From an uncultured Cryptobacterium sp. (lineage in GTDB: Bacteria > Actinomycetota > Coriobacteriia > Coriobacteriales > Eggerthellaceae), in contig CATYOF010000001.1 of NCBI GenBank assembly GCA_958410215.1, positions 62,001 through 126,000 of the forward strand: a stretch of DNA of 64,000 nt, given 5' to 3'. Made by a program: the position numbers and the translations under genes. Below are positions 1-8,606 of the stretch, one piece after another. The stretch's first letter is position 1; the number at the start of each line of letters is the position of its first letter. The notes below the pieces were generated by a model, which did not search any database, was not told the DNA's origin, and was given only the letters and a program-made list of their open reading frames with translations.

Positions 1-1184
1 CGAGATCCAAAGAGCTCTTCACTGTTTTCGCGCCACACATCGATCCTCATATCAATTCTGTCTATTAGAGGACCACCCACTCTATTTTGATAAGCCCTCA
101 CAGCCGAAACACCACAACGGCACTTCCCACTCGGATCCCCAAAATAACCGCAAGGACACGGATTAGTTGCCGCTAACAGCTGAAAACGCGCTGGAAATTC
201 ATAGGTTCCATCCACCCTAGTCAAAGAAATGACGCCCGTCTCTAAGGGCTGACGAAGCGTTTGTAAAACAGAAGTTTTAAATTCAGCAAGCTCGTCCAAA
301 AACAAAACACCAAGATGCGCCAAAGACGCTTCACCGGGATGAGGCGGTTTCCCTCCGCCAATTAAGCCAGCAGCTGTAGCACTATGATGAGGACTTCTAA
401 AGGGACGCCTTCCCGCTAAGAGAGGAGAAATATCCTCCCCTGCAACCGAATGCACCAATGCCGCTTCGATTTTTTGCGTCTCACTTAGTTCCGGCAAGAT
501 AGTTACAAATCGCTGTGCAAGCATGGTTTTTCCTGAACCAGGAGGTCCCACCATTAACACTCCATGATTACCTGCAGCGGCAACCTGAAGCGCGCGCTTT
601 GCTGCCTCATGTCCAATGACTTCGGCATAATCAAGCGAATCGGTTAATTGTTCGGTTGTAAAAGATTTTCCCACAGAAAAGTGTCCCTTTTTCAGATGAG
701 AAAGTCGCTCGAGTATGCGGCAAGTAACTCCTTCCAAAGAAAAGAAACCCTTTTCCGAAATTCCCGTCACAATGTCCCAACCGTTTTCTAAAGCGCATTT
801 TTGATATGCCAGCATCCCGGCATTAGCACGCACCCATCCACTTAAGGACAATTCTCCTACCACTAAAGCGCCTGAAACTAATTCCGGATTTATCTGACCA
901 CTTGCCACAAGAATTCCTAAAGCAATAGGTAAATCAAATCCCGACCCTGTTTTTCTTAAAGCTCCCGGTGCCAAATTGACCACGATTTTATCAGTCGGCA
1001 TGCTGAAACCACTTGTTCGCAGGGCCGCTTTAACCCGCTCTCGTGATTCCAAGATAGTTGCATCTGCCATACCTACTATGGAAAAGGAAGGGATGCCATT
1101 AGAAATAACTACTTCGACCAAAACAGGCCATGCCTCTACCCCATGGATGGTTGCACTTTGAACAGCAAAGCTCCGTTGCGCCAT
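1..1184 (-). CDS. comM: YifB/ComM family Mg-chelatase-like AAA+ ATPase (3' end outside window)
   Basis: The frame reads from ATG at 1184 to the window edge, so the C-terminus is missing. The protein opens MAQRSFAVQSATIHG, followed by a Lon-protease-like (ChlI) domain. A Walker A motif GPPGSGKTM lies near 525-550. The Mg-chelatase features LIGGGKPPHPGEASLAH and LFLDELAEF (Walker B) follow, then a cysteine cluster NPCPCGYFGD. This is the layout of the YifB/ComM family. ComM is a hexameric helicase that aids branch migration during natural transformation in some bacteria; in others its role is unknown. It starts 2 nt after the yraN stop, so the two are probably co-transcribed. In many genomes dprA follows, but that position is outside the window. 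Confidence 0.93.
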   Translation of the reverse strand, partial: MAQRSFAVQSATIHGVEAWPVLVEVVISNGIPSFSIVGMADATILESRERVKAALRTSGFSMPTDKIVVNLAPGALRKTGSGFDLPIALGILVASGQINPELVSGALVVGELSLSGWVRANAGMLAYQKCALENGWDIVTGISEKGFFSLEGVTCRILERLSHLKKGHFSVGKSFTTEQLTDSLDYAEVIGHEAAKRALQVAAAGNHGVLMVGPPGSGKTMLAQRFVTILPELSETQKIEAALVHSVAGEDISPLLAGRRPFRSPHHSATAAGLIGGGKPPHPGEASLAHLGVLFLDELAEFKTSVLQTLRQPLETGVISLTRVDGTYEFPARFQLLAATNPCPCGYFGDPSGKCRCGVSAVRAYQNRVGGPLIDRIDMRIDVWRENSEELFGS

Positions 1185-1186
1185 AC

Positions 1187-1708
1187 CTATTCAACCCCAA
1201 ACGCATTGGTATGAAAGCGCAAAAATGCACGATGATCCGTTAAAACAAGGATAGAAATCACATCAAACCGAACACGAATATGACATGCGTCATAAGTCTT
1301 TAAGTAACATGCCGCAATGCGTTCATAACGATCTCGTTTGCGAGCACCAACCGCCTCTTCAGGAAAACCTTTTTGAATTTGAGAGCGCGTTTTAACTTCG
1401 ACAAAACAAAGTGTTTTACCTATTCGTGCAATAATATCCGCTTCTCCCGCAAAGCAAGTCCAGTTTCGTTCAAGAATTTCATAGCCCTGTCGCAATAAAA
1501 AGCGAGCAGCTGCTTCTTCCCCCTTGCGCCCAAGCTCTTGAGGCGAATAATGAGGTGGTTCAAAACAATCACAGCAGGAGGAGCAAGATAACCCATCCTC
1601 CTGTGCTTGCTCAGGACATCTTCCTATTTGTCTTTTAGCGCAAGCACTCTCGCTTAAACCCTGTTCCTGCTCAGATACAGATACCTTTTCTTTTGGTGAT
1701 ATAGCCAT
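1187..1708 (-). CDS. yraN: YraN family (UPF0102) nuclease-like protein
   Basis: The 173-residue protein carries the UPF0102 fold in its C-terminal two thirds: LGRKGEEAAARFLLRQGYEI, then NWTCFAGEADIIAR and FVEVKTRS. The acidic residues and Lys of GE-x-D and EVK form the restriction-endonuclease-like core. The family is poorly characterised and is often found beside rnhB and comM, as here. ATG at 1708 has a strong upstream AGGAGG. The first 53 or so residues are an extension not usual in the family (about 115-130 aa); it contains a Cys-rich stretch SCSSCCDC that could bind metal. No internal start has an equally good ribosome site, so the extension is probably translated. Confidence 0.88.
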   Translation of the reverse strand: MAISPKEKVSVSEQEQGLSESACAKRQIGRCPEQAQEDGLSCSSCCDCFEPPHYSPQELGRKGEEAAARFLLRQGYEILERNWTCFAGEADIIARIGKTLCFVEVKTRSQIQKGFPEEAVGARKRDRYERIAACYLKTYDACHIRVRFDVISILVLTDHRAFLRFHTNAFGVE

Positions 1709-1888
1709 CTTGTCCTCCTAACACTTTTAAGCATAGAAGGCTCAATTCACACAAAAGAGAAAAATAGAAACTAACGAACACACCTAAAAGAACAGGGATT
1801 ATCACAAAAAGAAACAAACAGTCTTATAAAAACCAATCAAGAAACTCACAAAATGCAACACTATTTCTCACTTGAAGCCATTAAGGCT

Positions 1889-2671
1889 CTAAAACAATCG
1901 GTCCTGCAAGAACCCTTGACAAAATGACGCACGATGAATGGGTGTTAAACCCTTTTCAGTAATAGCTGCCCGATGACGAGCACTACCATATCCCTTAGAA
2001 GACGCAAGGTCATACCCAGGATATTGCGCATCATAGACAACCATGAGCGCATCGCGCTCGACCTTAGCAAGTATTGAAGCGGCAGCAATAGAGGCACAAC
2101 GCGCATCTCCGTGCACTACATTTATTTCACGAGGATCTACATGAAGAGGATTCCCATCAAGTAATACTACCTCCGGAACAATCCCCTTATCTTCAATAGC
2201 AGCAAGAGCTTGGCTAAACGCTTGACGCAAGCAAGCAGACATACCCTTCTCGTCAATTATCTGCGGCTCAATATGAACCACTGCCCACGCACGTGCTTGA
2301 TCTCTTATGGCTTGTGCAATTTCGGGGCGTTTAGATTCAGCAACCTGCTTAGAATCGTTGAGACCAGCAATTAAGGGAGCATCTTTACACAGTACTACCG
2401 CGCCCACCGTTAAAGGGCCCGCCAACGGTCCGCGACCCACCTCATCAAGACCCACTACAAGTTTTCCTTCGGATATCTCTTTTTCGAAAGAATAAAGCCT
2501 TTCAAGACGTTGCCGTTCAGCCTTTTCAGCTTGCAAGCGATGTCGCGTTTGTGCAAGAGCCTGTTGAACACCTTTTCGGGTATCAGCGCAAAGTGAACGT
2601 TCAAGAACGGTAAATTCTTCGGCAGTAACCTTTGCTAACCGCGCACGAATATCTGCAACCGTCTGAGACAT
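1889..2671 (-). CDS. rnhB: Ribonuclease HII
   Basis: This enzyme cleaves the RNA strand of RNA-DNA hybrids and starts removal of single ribonucleotides embedded in DNA. The 260-residue protein has the RNase HII signature GLDEVGRGPLAGPLTVGAVV (Asp-Glu of the active site), then NDSKQV, VLLDGNP and HGDARCASIAAASILAKVERD, which supplies further catalytic Asp residues. The N-terminal 70 residues are a charged, probably helical extension (ADIRARLAKVTAEEF) seen in several Gram-positive RnhB proteins. ATG at 2671 is preceded by AAGGA. It lies upstream of yraN and comM on the same strand, with 180 nt of apparently non-coding DNA between rnhB and yraN. Confidence 0.95.
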   Translation of the reverse strand: MSQTVADIRARLAKVTAEEFTVLERSLCADTRKGVQQALAQTRHRLQAEKAERQRLERLYSFEKEISEGKLVVGLDEVGRGPLAGPLTVGAVVLCKDAPLIAGLNDSKQVAESKRPEIAQAIRDQARAWAVVHIEPQIIDEKGMSACLRQAFSQALAAIEDKGIVPEVVLLDGNPLHVDPREINVVHGDARCASIAAASILAKVERDALMVVYDAQYPGYDLASSKGYGSARHRAAITEKGLTPIHRASFCQGFLQDRLF

Positions 2672-2831
2672 AATTCAATCCTTACACCACATACCAACAA
2701 GAAACTTACAAATACAACACGCAGCCTGCAAAACCTCTACACACACTAAAACAAGCCTGAAAGGTTTCTCCTCGCACTTTATGGCTTACTCATCATTCAC
2801 AAGCGCAGGCTCTCTTAAAGCATAGTAAACA

Positions 2832-2860
2832 TAAAAAAGGGCACGAATTACTTCGTGCCC
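2832..2860 (-). terminator. Intrinsic terminator of rplS
   Basis: A perfect 9-bp stem (GGGCACGAA pairing with TTCGTGCCC, 2839-2847 with 2852-2860) and a 4-nt loop are followed on the minus strand by a run of T (2832-2838). It lies 24 nt after the rplS stop, so rplS seems to be transcribed alone. Confidence 0.9.
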
Positions 2861-2883
2861 CTGAAAATACCTTCGGAAATGAT

Positions 2884-3228
2884 TTAGAAAGCCTTTTCCT
2901 TGATCTTTGCAGCCTTGCCCACCTTGTCGCGCAGGTAGTAAAGCTTTGCACGGCTTACATCGCCACGACGTACTACTTCAATCTTCTCAATCTTAGGAGA
3001 ATGTACAGGGAAAGTACGCTCTACACCAACGGAGAAGCTAATCTTACGTACGGTGAAAGTTTCACGGCTTGAAGCACCATGACGACGGATAACGTCACCC
3101 TGGAAGACCTGAATACGCTCACGATTGCCTTCCTTGATGCGATAGTGAACCTTAACGTTGTCACCTACATTAAATTCTGCAACATCAGGGTTGATCTGCT
3201 GCTGTTCGATTGCGCGGATGATATCCAT
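2884..3228 (-). CDS. rplS: 50S ribosomal protein L19
   Basis: The 114-residue protein matches L19 along its full length: [10 protein letters not shown] at the start, [57 protein letters not shown] and the basic tail [19 protein letters not shown]19 sits at the interface between the ribosomal subunits. The usual partners (rpsP, rimM, trmD) are not next to it here. ATG at 3228 follows AAGGAAAGCC. A structured leader precedes the gene and an intrinsic terminator follows it, so it is likely an independent, possibly self-regulated transcript. Confidence 0.98.
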   Translation of the reverse strand: MDIIRAIEQQQINPDVAEFNVGDNVKVHYRIKEGNRERIQVFQGDVIRRHGASSRETFTVRKISFSVGVERTFPVHSPKIEKIEVVRRGDVSRAKLYYLRDKVGKAAKIKEKAF

Positions 3229-3277
3229 GGCTTTCCTTATCCTTCTTATATAGTAAATACTTGTATGTACTTATGTG

Positions 3278-3332
3278 GTGTCTTTTGACACAGCAGAGAA
3301 TTGTACTCTTGTTTACACCTCTGCGCAAGAGT
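3278..3332 (-). promoter_or_regulatory. Predicted structured 5' leader of rplS (H-type pseudoknot plus hairpin)
   Basis: Reading the minus strand, ACTCTTG (3332-3326) can pair with CAAGAGT (3311-3305), and GCAGAG (3324-3319) can pair with CTCTGC (3298-3293). The two helices interleave, which gives an H-type pseudoknot with 7- and 6-bp stems and linkers of 1, 7 and 6 nt. A separate hairpin GTGTC-AAAA-GACAC follows at 3291-3278. The start codon is about 50 nt further on. L19 and other ribosomal-protein leaders that fold and bind their own protein are known. That this one does so is inference. Confidence 0.45.
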
Positions 3333-3669
3333 AAATTACGTTTTTCTTGCAAATGCTTAAGCTCTGCAATTTTATACCGATAAAGACGAAATTACCAGCA
3401 AGTAAACTGTTTTTATACGAATAAGTCTTTACTTTCAAACATGCGCACCAAAAGCTTTCCTTTTGCAGCCAGCTGTCCACTGATTCGCTTTTCAAGAATG
3501 CAAGTAACGAAGCGAACACAGCGCCCAAAAGATTGTCTAATTCCCTTTCTTTATTCTGGCTAATCCGGGGCTTCGTTTTTTAAAAGCATTCTTTCAAAGC
3601 GGTGTCCAGAATGGCAGCAAAAAGAAAGCTTTCGGTACGCACGAATAGTGAAAGCGACAACTTGCCTAT
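3333..3669. other. Intergenic region without recognised gene
   Basis: Upstream of the rplS leader and downstream of azlD. The short frame at 3313-3528 (minus) has no family-like features or convincing ribosome site and overlaps the proposed leader. The rplS promoter should lie here, but I cannot place it with confidence. Confidence 0.5.
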
Positions 3670-3993
3670 TTAGATAAGCATCAAAAGCCCGTAAGACCCA
3701 ACGCCAGCCACGATGCACCATACGAGCGATTTTGTTTTAATAGCAACCACAATCACTATTGCAGCAGCAACCAAGGGTAAAGATCCTGGCCATAAACCCG
3801 CCGCAAACATATCAGGCGAAAGTAAATCGTTGGCAATAAGCGCGGCAAACGCCGCAGGCGGAATAAAGGCAAGTGCCTGCGATAACCAACCCGGCAAATC
3901 GCGTCCACGAAGCGCAAAAACCGGTATTACGCGAAAAAGCAAAATGGTAAGCGCGCAGGCCAGCCCAATAAAGGCAAACTCAGTCCACGACAC
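3670..3993 (-). CDS. azlD: AzlD family branched-chain amino acid exporter, small subunit
   Basis: A small hydrophobic protein of about 107 residues with four predicted membrane helices, including FAFIGLACALTILLFRVI, LAFIPPAAFAALIANDL and PLVAAAIVIVVAIKT. The motif FRVIPVFALRGR-LP is typical of AzlD. With AzlC it forms a pump that exports branched-chain amino acids and analogues. I prefer the GTG at 3993, because AAAGGGGG sits 8 nt upstream and the start overlaps the azlC stop by 14 nt. A longer frame would need a TTG at 4023 without a good ribosome site. It is translationally coupled to azlC. Confidence 0.88.
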   Translation of the reverse strand: MSWTEFAFIGLACALTILLFRVIPVFALRGRDLPGWLSQALAFIPPAAFAALIANDLLSPDMFAAGLWPGSLPLVAAAIVIVVAIKTKSLVWCIVAGVGSYGLLMLI

Positions 3994-4777
3994 GAGAAGC
4001 ACCCCCTTTGCGGGATACCGCAATACCGGCCACTACTCCCATAAGTGCGCCTATTAAAATCGCAGGGCCTGACAAACCAATGACCTTACAAACAAACACA
4101 CCCAACACCGCCATTAACGCTGCAGCAACATTGGCTTTGGTTCCTTTTTGGGAAAACAGCAAACACAAAAAGATACTCGTCATAGCAAACGAAGCAAGTG
4201 CACTGGGAACGGTTAAAAGCGAACCTAATACAACGCCAGCAACATTCGCTAAGGCCCAGGTGGTTTGGCAACTAATATTTACCGCCGTTGCCAGACCAAC
4301 ACTCCAGGATCCCTTTTCAAAGCGTCCTAAATTTACCGCAAACGATTCATCGGTAACCGTAGCCCCAAACAAAAACGAAAGTTTCTTTTTTGCTGTTCCA
4401 CAAAAGCGTGAAAGCGAAGCGCCATATAAAAGCTGGCGAGAGTTCACCAAGGTAACTGAAGCAATAATGGCAAGCGCAGGAGATCCCGCTAACCACATGT
4501 TGGGAATCATGTACTGCCCTGCACCCGAATAGAACAACATGGAAAGCAAGAATACCTGTAAAGGACTCATTCCTACTTGCTGGCATAAAATACCGCAAGG
4601 GATTCCTAAAAAGACATATCCCAACATTACGGGTAATGCCGCACTTAATACTTCACGGGCGCGGCTGCCAAAAGAATTTTCTTTTGTTGTTTGATCTAAA
4701 TCTGACTGTGGTACTTCCTCATTCATAGCGCATGAAAGCATAGCACGGTTTTTGCGATAACGACCAAAAAGTGCCAC
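3980..4777 (-). CDS. azlC: AzlC family branched-chain amino acid exporter, large subunit
   Basis: A protein of about 265 residues in the inner membrane. Recognisable features are the N-terminal SAALPVMLGYVFLGIPCGIL, the motif FYSGAGQYM (typically aromatic-SGA-Q-F in AzlC), LVNSRQLLYGASLSRF and ATVTDESFAVN, then C-terminal helices. It is the main subunit of the AzlCD exporter. GTG at 4777 has GGAG 8 nt upstream. ATG codons at 4741 and 4726 have no visible ribosome site, and GTG at 4786 lies too close to the GGAG. It begins 28 nt after dgt on the same strand and overlaps azlD. Confidence 0.9.
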   Translation of the reverse strand: MALFGRYRKNRAMLSCAMNEEVPQSDLDQTTKENSFGSRAREVLSAALPVMLGYVFLGIPCGILCQQVGMSPLQVFLLSMLFYSGAGQYMIPNMWLAGSPALAIIASVTLVNSRQLLYGASLSRFCGTAKKKLSFLFGATVTDESFAVNLGRFEKGSWSVGLATAVNISCQTTWALANVAGVVLGSLLTVPSALASFAMTSIFLCLLFSQKGTKANVAAALMAVLGVFVCKVIGLSGPAILIGALMGVVAGIAVSRKGGASRVVD

Positions 4778-4805
4778 AAAAAGCACTCCGCGCTAAGCAA
4801 ACGCT

Positions 4806-5849
4806 TTAATGATTCCAAGTATGAGGGACAAACATATCCATAAAGAAACTTCGCGCGTAACGATCTGTCATGCCAGCCACATAGTCGGTTACCGCACGTA
4901 AAGGATCTCCCCCGGAAATGTCTTTCAAATCTTGAGGAACCTTATCGTAATGACGAACAAAGTAATCAAATACATCTTCAACCAAATGCTTAGCTTTTGC
5001 CACCTCAACCATAACAGGCTCTGAAGTATACACATGATCAAACAGGAATGAACGAAGTTCCATCATGGCATCCCATACCGCATCGCTCATAGCAATATCA
5101 TCACAGCGCGCAGACGTTTCTATCATGTCATGAACAAGTGTTTGAATACGTGTGGAGTGATTTTCTCCAAGGACCTTATGAGTAGAAAGAGGTAAATCGG
5201 TTTCCTGTAGAGCGCCCGCACGAATAGCATCATCAATATCGTGATTCACATAGGCAATGCGATCAGCCGTTGCCACAATTCGACCTTCAAGCGTTTCAGC
5301 TCGCTGAGAACCAGTATGACACACGATACCATCGCGCACTTCTGCTGTTAAATTTAAACCTTTACCATCATTTTCGATCACATCAACAACACGCAAGCTT
5401 TGCATATTATGACGATACAGCGTTTTGTTTTCTGGCGCGTTAGGATCTAGGCCACGATGTTTTGCCAAGCACGCAGAAATAGCTTGTTCTCCCACATGAC
5501 CAAACGGAGTATGACCCAAATCATGCCCAAGAGCAATAGCTTCAGTAAGGTCTTCATTCAGGCCAAGGGCGCGTGCTATAGTTCGTGCAATCTGAGCAAC
5601 TTCAAGCGTATGAGTCAAACGTGTACGGTAGTGATCACCCTGAGGGGCCAAGAAAACTTGTGTCTTATGTGAAAGGCGGCGAAAAGCCTTGGTGTGCAGA
5701 ATCTTATCGCGATCACGCTGGTATTCACTGCGATACAAATCGCCCTCAGCAGAAAACCTTCTGCCTTCTGTTTCGTCAGAAAAGGCAGCATCGGCAGACA
5801 GGCGCGTGTGTTCCTGTTCTTCCTGGTCTTCCCGCGTAACAAGCTTCAT
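4806..5849 (-). CDS. dgt: Deoxyguanosinetriphosphate triphosphohydrolase-like protein (HD domain)
   Basis: Hydrolyses dNTPs, typically dGTP to deoxyguanosine and triphosphate, and so shapes the DNA precursor pool. The 347-residue protein has the Dgt start RSEYQRDRDKILHTKAFRRLSHKTQVF, the HD metal site RLTHTLEVAQIAR...ALGHDLGHTPFGH and the later NHDIDDAIRAG that completes it. Its length matches the short type common in Gram-positive and actinobacterial genomes, where it is often upstream of dnaG. Here azlC follows instead. ATG at 5849 has AGGAG upstream, about 10 nt away. Confidence 0.95.
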   Translation of the reverse strand: MKLVTREDQEEQEHTRLSADAAFSDETEGRRFSAEGDLYRSEYQRDRDKILHTKAFRRLSHKTQVFLAPQGDHYRTRLTHTLEVAQIARTIARALGLNEDLTEAIALGHDLGHTPFGHVGEQAISACLAKHRGLDPNAPENKTLYRHNMQSLRVVDVIENDGKGLNLTAEVRDGIVCHTGSQRAETLEGRIVATADRIAYVNHDIDDAIRAGALQETDLPLSTHKVLGENHSTRIQTLVHDMIETSARCDDIAMSDAVWDAMMELRSFLFDHVYTSEPVMVEVAKAKHLVEDVFDYFVRHYDKVPQDLKDISGGDPLRAVTDYVAGMTDRYARSFFMDMFVPHTWNH

Positions 5850-5867
5850 GTCGCCTACACTCCTTTT

Positions 5868-6590
5868 TTATTCGTGCACCAGCAATAAACGATGGCAAGA
5901 CGGACACGTTGCAATAGGTGCCTCTGAGCGAATTTTACTCATGCGGCTCTGATCAAAAGAGCTTCGACAGGCGCCGCAAGAATCGTTCGTCAATTCTGCC
6001 AACGCAACGCCGCCACAACGCTCTAGAGTTTGCTCGTAGATCTTCAGAAGGCCCGGATCAACCATCTGTGCCAATTCGGAGCGAACTTTTTCACCTTCAG
6101 CAATAACTGTTCGCAGTGAACCGCCCGTTTTCTGAAACGATTCGACAAGCTCTTTTTCTTTTTCTTCCAACGTAGAAAGCGCAGCCATGATTTGCTTCAT
6201 AACAGGATTAATCTTGTTGATCTGATCTTCAACACGAGACAATTCCAGCGAAACTTTTTCGCGGCGCTTTCGGATTCCATCAAGTTCGCGCGTTTTCGAG
6301 GTAACAGCCCGATAATCGCCCTGAACTTCTGCTAATTCTGAAGATATATCATCCTGTTTTTTTGCCAGCTGTTCATCTTCCTGAGCAAGAGAAGAAAGCT
6401 TTTCTTCTTCATTATCAAGCATGTCTTGAACTTGAACCTTCTTCTTTAAGATTTCGTCCTTCTTAGCACGAACTTCAAGAATGGCTTTCCGATGAGGAAG
6501 GTTTTCAAATTCCTTTTTTGCGGTAAGCACTTTACGGTCTGCCTCTTGGAGTTTACGAAGAATAGCAATGTCTTGTTCAGTAGCGTTCAT
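5868..6590 (-). CDS. Coiled-coil protein with C-terminal C4 zinc ribbon
   Basis: The 240-residue protein is predicted to be a long coiled coil over residues 1-195 (heptad-rich segments such as KKKVQVQDMLDNEEEKLSSL and RREKVSLELSRVEDQI). It ends in a zinc ribbon with two cysteine pairs, CGACRSS and CPSCHR. This is the CT398/CdsZ-type family, widespread in actinobacteria and usually beside a Nif3 homologue, as here. The molecular role is unknown; a nucleic-acid or secretion-linked scaffold has been proposed for relatives. The genes Nif3, zinc ribbon and dgt lie in line on the minus strand with short gaps. Confidence 0.85.
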   Translation of the reverse strand: MNATEQDIAILRKLQEADRKVLTAKKEFENLPHRKAILEVRAKKDEILKKKVQVQDMLDNEEEKLSSLAQEDEQLAKKQDDISSELAEVQGDYRAVTSKTRELDGIRKRREKVSLELSRVEDQINKINPVMKQIMAALSTLEEKEKELVESFQKTGGSLRTVIAEGEKVRSELAQMVDPGLLKIYEQTLERCGGVALAELTNDSCGACRSSFDQSRMSKIRSEAPIATCPSCHRLLLVHE

Positions 6591-6653
6591 AAAGCTGTTA
6601 CGCCTTTCTGTTATTTCTTCTTTTATGAAAAGCCCTTAGGTGAGTGTACCCGA

Positions 6654-7541
6654 TTAACGACGAGATGATTCGGGGGTATACCACTTATTTTTCTGGTCAA
6701 TCATAGTAATACAATTTTGCGCAATGCCCGCTGCTTGCACCTGAGCTGCAAGTAATGCGCACAAAGGAAATTCTGATACATCGTGACCAAGTTCAATAAT
6801 AGTCAGCCCCGAAAGCGAAGCATCAAGGGCTTCGTGATATTTAGCCTCACCGCAAATTAAGCATTCAATTCCTTGATTAAGACATTCCGATATCAAAGAA
6901 CCTGCAGAACCTCCGCACGTTACGATACGCTGTACAACCTTTTCTGAAGAACCCCACACTCGTGGCAACGATTCAAAAACCGACACGCAGCGCGCACTTA
7001 AATGACGCAACGAAACACCTTGTGCATCTTCTGCGCTTGCAGGTTTACATATTTGTCCAAAACCTTTTGAAGCATCCGAATCTAGCGGCTCCAACACGCC
7101 AATAGGAGTTAAACGCAAAAGTCTAGGAAGTGCTGCAAGGCCTGCTACTGAAACGTCAAGGGCGGTATGGAATGACATAATGCTCATACCCTGCTCGCAA
7201 GCAAAACGAATTACGGCACCGGGAGTATGTCCTTGAATTGATGCAGGAGTAAACGTGTCGGGTGCTTCAATAAATACAGGATGATGGGTTACCAATACAT
7301 TCGCACCTGCTTCCTGAGCAGCTTGCAAGGTTGGAATGGTGGGGTCAAGTGCAACTGCAACCCCTCGCACAACATCCAAAGGATTTCCAACCAACATACC
7401 TGTTCTATCCCATGAGCAGGCATCATGCGCTGGCATTTCGCGTAAAAGAAACTTTTCTAATTCCCCAACCAGCAAAGAAGTTTTCTGAGAAGCAATAGTT
7501 CCTGCATCGCTGCGCTTAAGAGATGTTTCCTGTTCTGCCAT
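6654..7541 (-). CDS. Nif3-like dinuclear metal centre protein (YbgI/YqfO family)
   Basis: The 295-residue protein has the Nif3 features: SWDRTGMLVGNPLDVVRGVAVALDPT, the metal-binding VTHHPVF, SFHTALDVS, and the C-terminal GSAGSLISECLNQG and ELGHDVSEF that supply the remaining His and Glu ligands. Family members form toroidal hexamers with two metals per subunit. They are annotated as GTP cyclohydrolase type 2 in some databases, but the true reaction is uncertain. It lacks the long central insertion of YqfO-type members. It precedes the zinc-ribbon gene, a common pair. Confidence 0.88.
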   Translation of the reverse strand: MAEQETSLKRSDAGTIASQKTSLLVGELEKFLLREMPAHDACSWDRTGMLVGNPLDVVRGVAVALDPTIPTLQAAQEAGANVLVTHHPVFIEAPDTFTPASIQGHTPGAVIRFACEQGMSIMSFHTALDVSVAGLAALPRLLRLTPIGVLEPLDSDASKGFGQICKPASAEDAQGVSLRHLSARCVSVFESLPRVWGSSEKVVQRIVTCGGSAGSLISECLNQGIECLICGEAKYHEALDASLSGLTIIELGHDVSEFPLCALLAAQVQAAGIAQNCITMIDQKNKWYTPESSRR

Positions 7542-7614
7542 AGCGCCTTCCTTCTTTCTTTAACTAACTTCTGCAGTGAGTATTACCTCTTAAATATGCG
7601 CCTTTTTTTACTAG

Positions 7615-8424
7615 TTATGCAAGAGAAATTGTTCGGATATCACCATCAGGACGTACCACACTTGCCTCACGGTATCCCGCCTCGTACATCCACCGATACC
7701 CTTCTTCAATGAACTGATCCACCTTGGAAGGTTGATGAGCATCAGAGCCAATAGTACAAGGTACTCCTGCACGGCAAAATTCCCGTAGCAAATCTTGGCA
7801 CGGAAACATTTCTTTACAGGCATACGTCAAACCAGACGTGTTAACTTCAACCATACGCCCACCAGCTTGTGCCGCCTCGGCAGCTTGCTTGAAAAGCGGT
7901 TTCGGATCAAAACTTGGCATGCGATTGAATTTCTTAACCAAATCAGGATGAGACATTACCGTAAAAGGAACGGAAGAAACTACCGCTTCGCACCATACTT
8001 CAAAATAGCGGCGCCAAATATAATCGGCTCCTACCTCATCCCAAAAACCGCGCTTTGCAGGATCATCGAATGGCCATAAATCAAGAAAATGAACCGATCC
8101 AAGAATGATATCGAACGGCTCATAACTTTCCTTAGTAAAGGTGCGATCTTCTCCGTCACCCAACCAATCAAGTTCGCACCCTACCAATATTTCCATATCG
8201 GGGTAAATAGTGCGCTGGGCCTTAATACGTTCAACGTATTCATCAAGTCGTGAAGCAGGCATAGAAACGTAATCGCGCGTATCTACTTCGTGGGTAAGCG
8301 GATAGTGTTCGGTTACCGCGATATTAGTCATTCCTTTTTGATGAGCAGTTTTTATAAGCTCTTCTATGCTTCCATGCCCATGATTGGTCATATCGGTGTG
8401 ATTGTGTTGACTTACCAGTTCCAA
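7615..8424 (-). CDS. PHP-domain phosphatase, HisJ/HisK-type histidinol phosphatase-like
   Basis: The 269-residue protein begins with the PHP metal motif SQHNHTDMTNHG, then NIAVTEHYPL, VGCELDW, ILGSVHFLDLWPF, FTVMSHPDL and GSDAHQP. These His and Asp residues hold the trinuclear metal site. The domain pattern, with GSVHF, fits histidinol-phosphatase of the PHP class (last-but-one step of histidine synthesis). No other his genes are near, so another phosphoester substrate is possible. The start is a TTG at 8424 with AAGGAAGG about 10 nt upstream. Any later start would remove the HNHTD motif. Confidence 0.8.
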   Translation of the reverse strand: MELVSQHNHTDMTNHGHGSIEELIKTAHQKGMTNIAVTEHYPLTHEVDTRDYVSMPASRLDEYVERIKAQRTIYPDMEILVGCELDWLGDGEDRTFTKESYEPFDIILGSVHFLDLWPFDDPAKRGFWDEVGADYIWRRYFEVWCEAVVSSVPFTVMSHPDLVKKFNRMPSFDPKPLFKQAAEAAQAGGRMVEVNTSGLTYACKEMFPCQDLLREFCRAGVPCTIGSDAHQPSKVDQFIEEGYRWMYEAGYREASVVRPDGDIRTISLA

Positions 8425-8606
8425 CGAAAAAGCGCCTTCCTTATTCTTGTATGTGCACGATCCTACGATTCGAGGCTCTACCTGTCCCCCAATGCGAAGC
8501 TACACCGTTTTATGCCTCATGCCAAAGGACTTTGTTCATGCGCTCCTGCCGGCCTTTCACGACAGCTCGTATCCGCGTCTCGTAACCTATATTTTCTTTA
8601 TTATGA

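Noticed and set aside
3313..3528. A 71-residue minus-strand frame upstream of rplS
   Set aside because: No ribosome site, no family pattern, and it overlaps the leader structure of rplS.
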